In this document: one piece after another, positions 23,017 to 23,109 of the stretch
How positions within the stretch are numbered: position 1 is the first letter of the stretch
Layout of the letters: each line of letters starts with the position of its first letter
NCBI GenBank assembly: GCA_039920165.1
Contig: JBDSEG010000060.1
Span: 1 to 23,109, forward strand
Reading direction: 5' to 3'
Source of the DNA: JBDSEG01 sp039920165
Lineage (GTDB): Bacteria > Pseudomonadota > Gammaproteobacteria > Burkholderiales > Burkholderiaceae_C
Length of the DNA stretch: 23,109 nt
Program-made: the position numbers and the translations under genes
Notes under the pieces: generated by a model
Seen by the model: the letters and a program-made list of their open reading frames with translations, nothing else
Databases searched by the model: none
Told to the model about the DNA's origin: nothing

Positions 23017-23044
23017 GGAGTAGATGGCCCAAGTAGAGAGCGGG

Positions 23045-23078
23045 ACAGCGCATTCCGCCAGTCACGCACAGCGCATTC
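23045..23078 (-). repeat. 11-bp direct repeat, 23-nt period, upstream of the minus-strand gene
   Basis: ACAGCGCATTC occurs at 23045-23055 and again at 23068-23078, perfectly, start-to-start 23 nt apart (about two helical turns). On the minus strand the unit reads GAATGCGCTGT and lies 40-73 nt before the start codon at 23005. The flanks differ, and 23 is not a multiple of 3, so it is not a coding repeat. It looks like a tandem operator or activator site; the protein that would bind is unknown. Confidence 0.5.
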
Positions 23079-23109
23079 GAGTGTCGGAGTCGGCTCACAG
23101 TCGTCGATC

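Noticed and set aside
22688..23023. Plus-strand open frame of 111 codons opposite the minus-strand hypothetical gene
   Set aside because: Its product is polar and Arg/Gln-rich without a hydrophobic core, and no Shine-Dalgarno precedes it. The minus-strand frame has a spaced GGGAG and better protein character.

Overview
The window is a compact, high-GC, almost entirely co-directional piece of a proteobacterial chromosome. Gene order (asd-fimV-truA-trpF-trpB-trpA-accD-folC-dedD-cvpA-purF-metZ-gltX, then tRNAs, then ccmABCDEFGHI) and protein types point to a betaproteobacterium. The truA/accD/folC/dedD/cvpA/purF core also exists in gamma-proteobacteria such as E. coli, and the asd-fimV-truA-trpF...purF-metZ layout is familiar from Pseudomonas and beta-proteobacteria. 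No species can be named from the sequence alone.

Layout. 1-826: 3' part of asd (aspartate-semialdehyde dehydrogenase), cut by the window edge. 827-981: a relatively AT-rich gap. 982-3600: fimV, a LysM/TPR polar-hub protein. 3617-7129: truA and trpF-trpB-trpA, tightly spaced. 7179-12394: accD, folC, dedD (SPOR), cvpA and purF. 12394-15071: metZ and gltX, joined by short overlaps. 15027-15494: a stable-RNA unit, with a strong promoter inside the end of gltX, tRNA-Ala(GGC), tRNA-Glu(UUC), tRNA-Asp(GUC) and an intrinsic terminator. 15556-22645: a complete System I cytochrome c maturation operon, including a 56-codon ccmD with a GTG start. 22676-23005: one small unrecognised gene on the minus strand, preceded by an 11-bp direct repeat with a 23-nt period.

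How it works together. Most of the window is housekeeping: amino-acid synthesis (Asp family, Trp, Met), purine entry (purF), fatty-acid initiation (accD), folate polyglutamylation (folC), cell-envelope and septal proteins (dedD, cvpA, fimV), tRNA modification (truA) and tRNA-Glu charging (gltX, beside a tRNA-Glu gene). The ccm operon supplies periplasmic c-type cytochromes, so the organism respires with cytochrome c. Many junctions are ATGA/GTGA overlaps and few genes have a strong Shine-Dalgarno, so translational coupling appears to be the main mode of expression.

Novelty. I see no mobile element, CRISPR array, phage gene, toxin-antitoxin pair or defence system. The items most worth a second look are the direct repeat ahead of the unrecognised minus-strand gene, the tRNA promoter hidden in gltX, the C27-A43 mismatch in tRNA-Glu, the misplaced Shine-Dalgarno inside the first codons of ccmH, and a possible 13-codon hydrophobic leader ahead of fimV.
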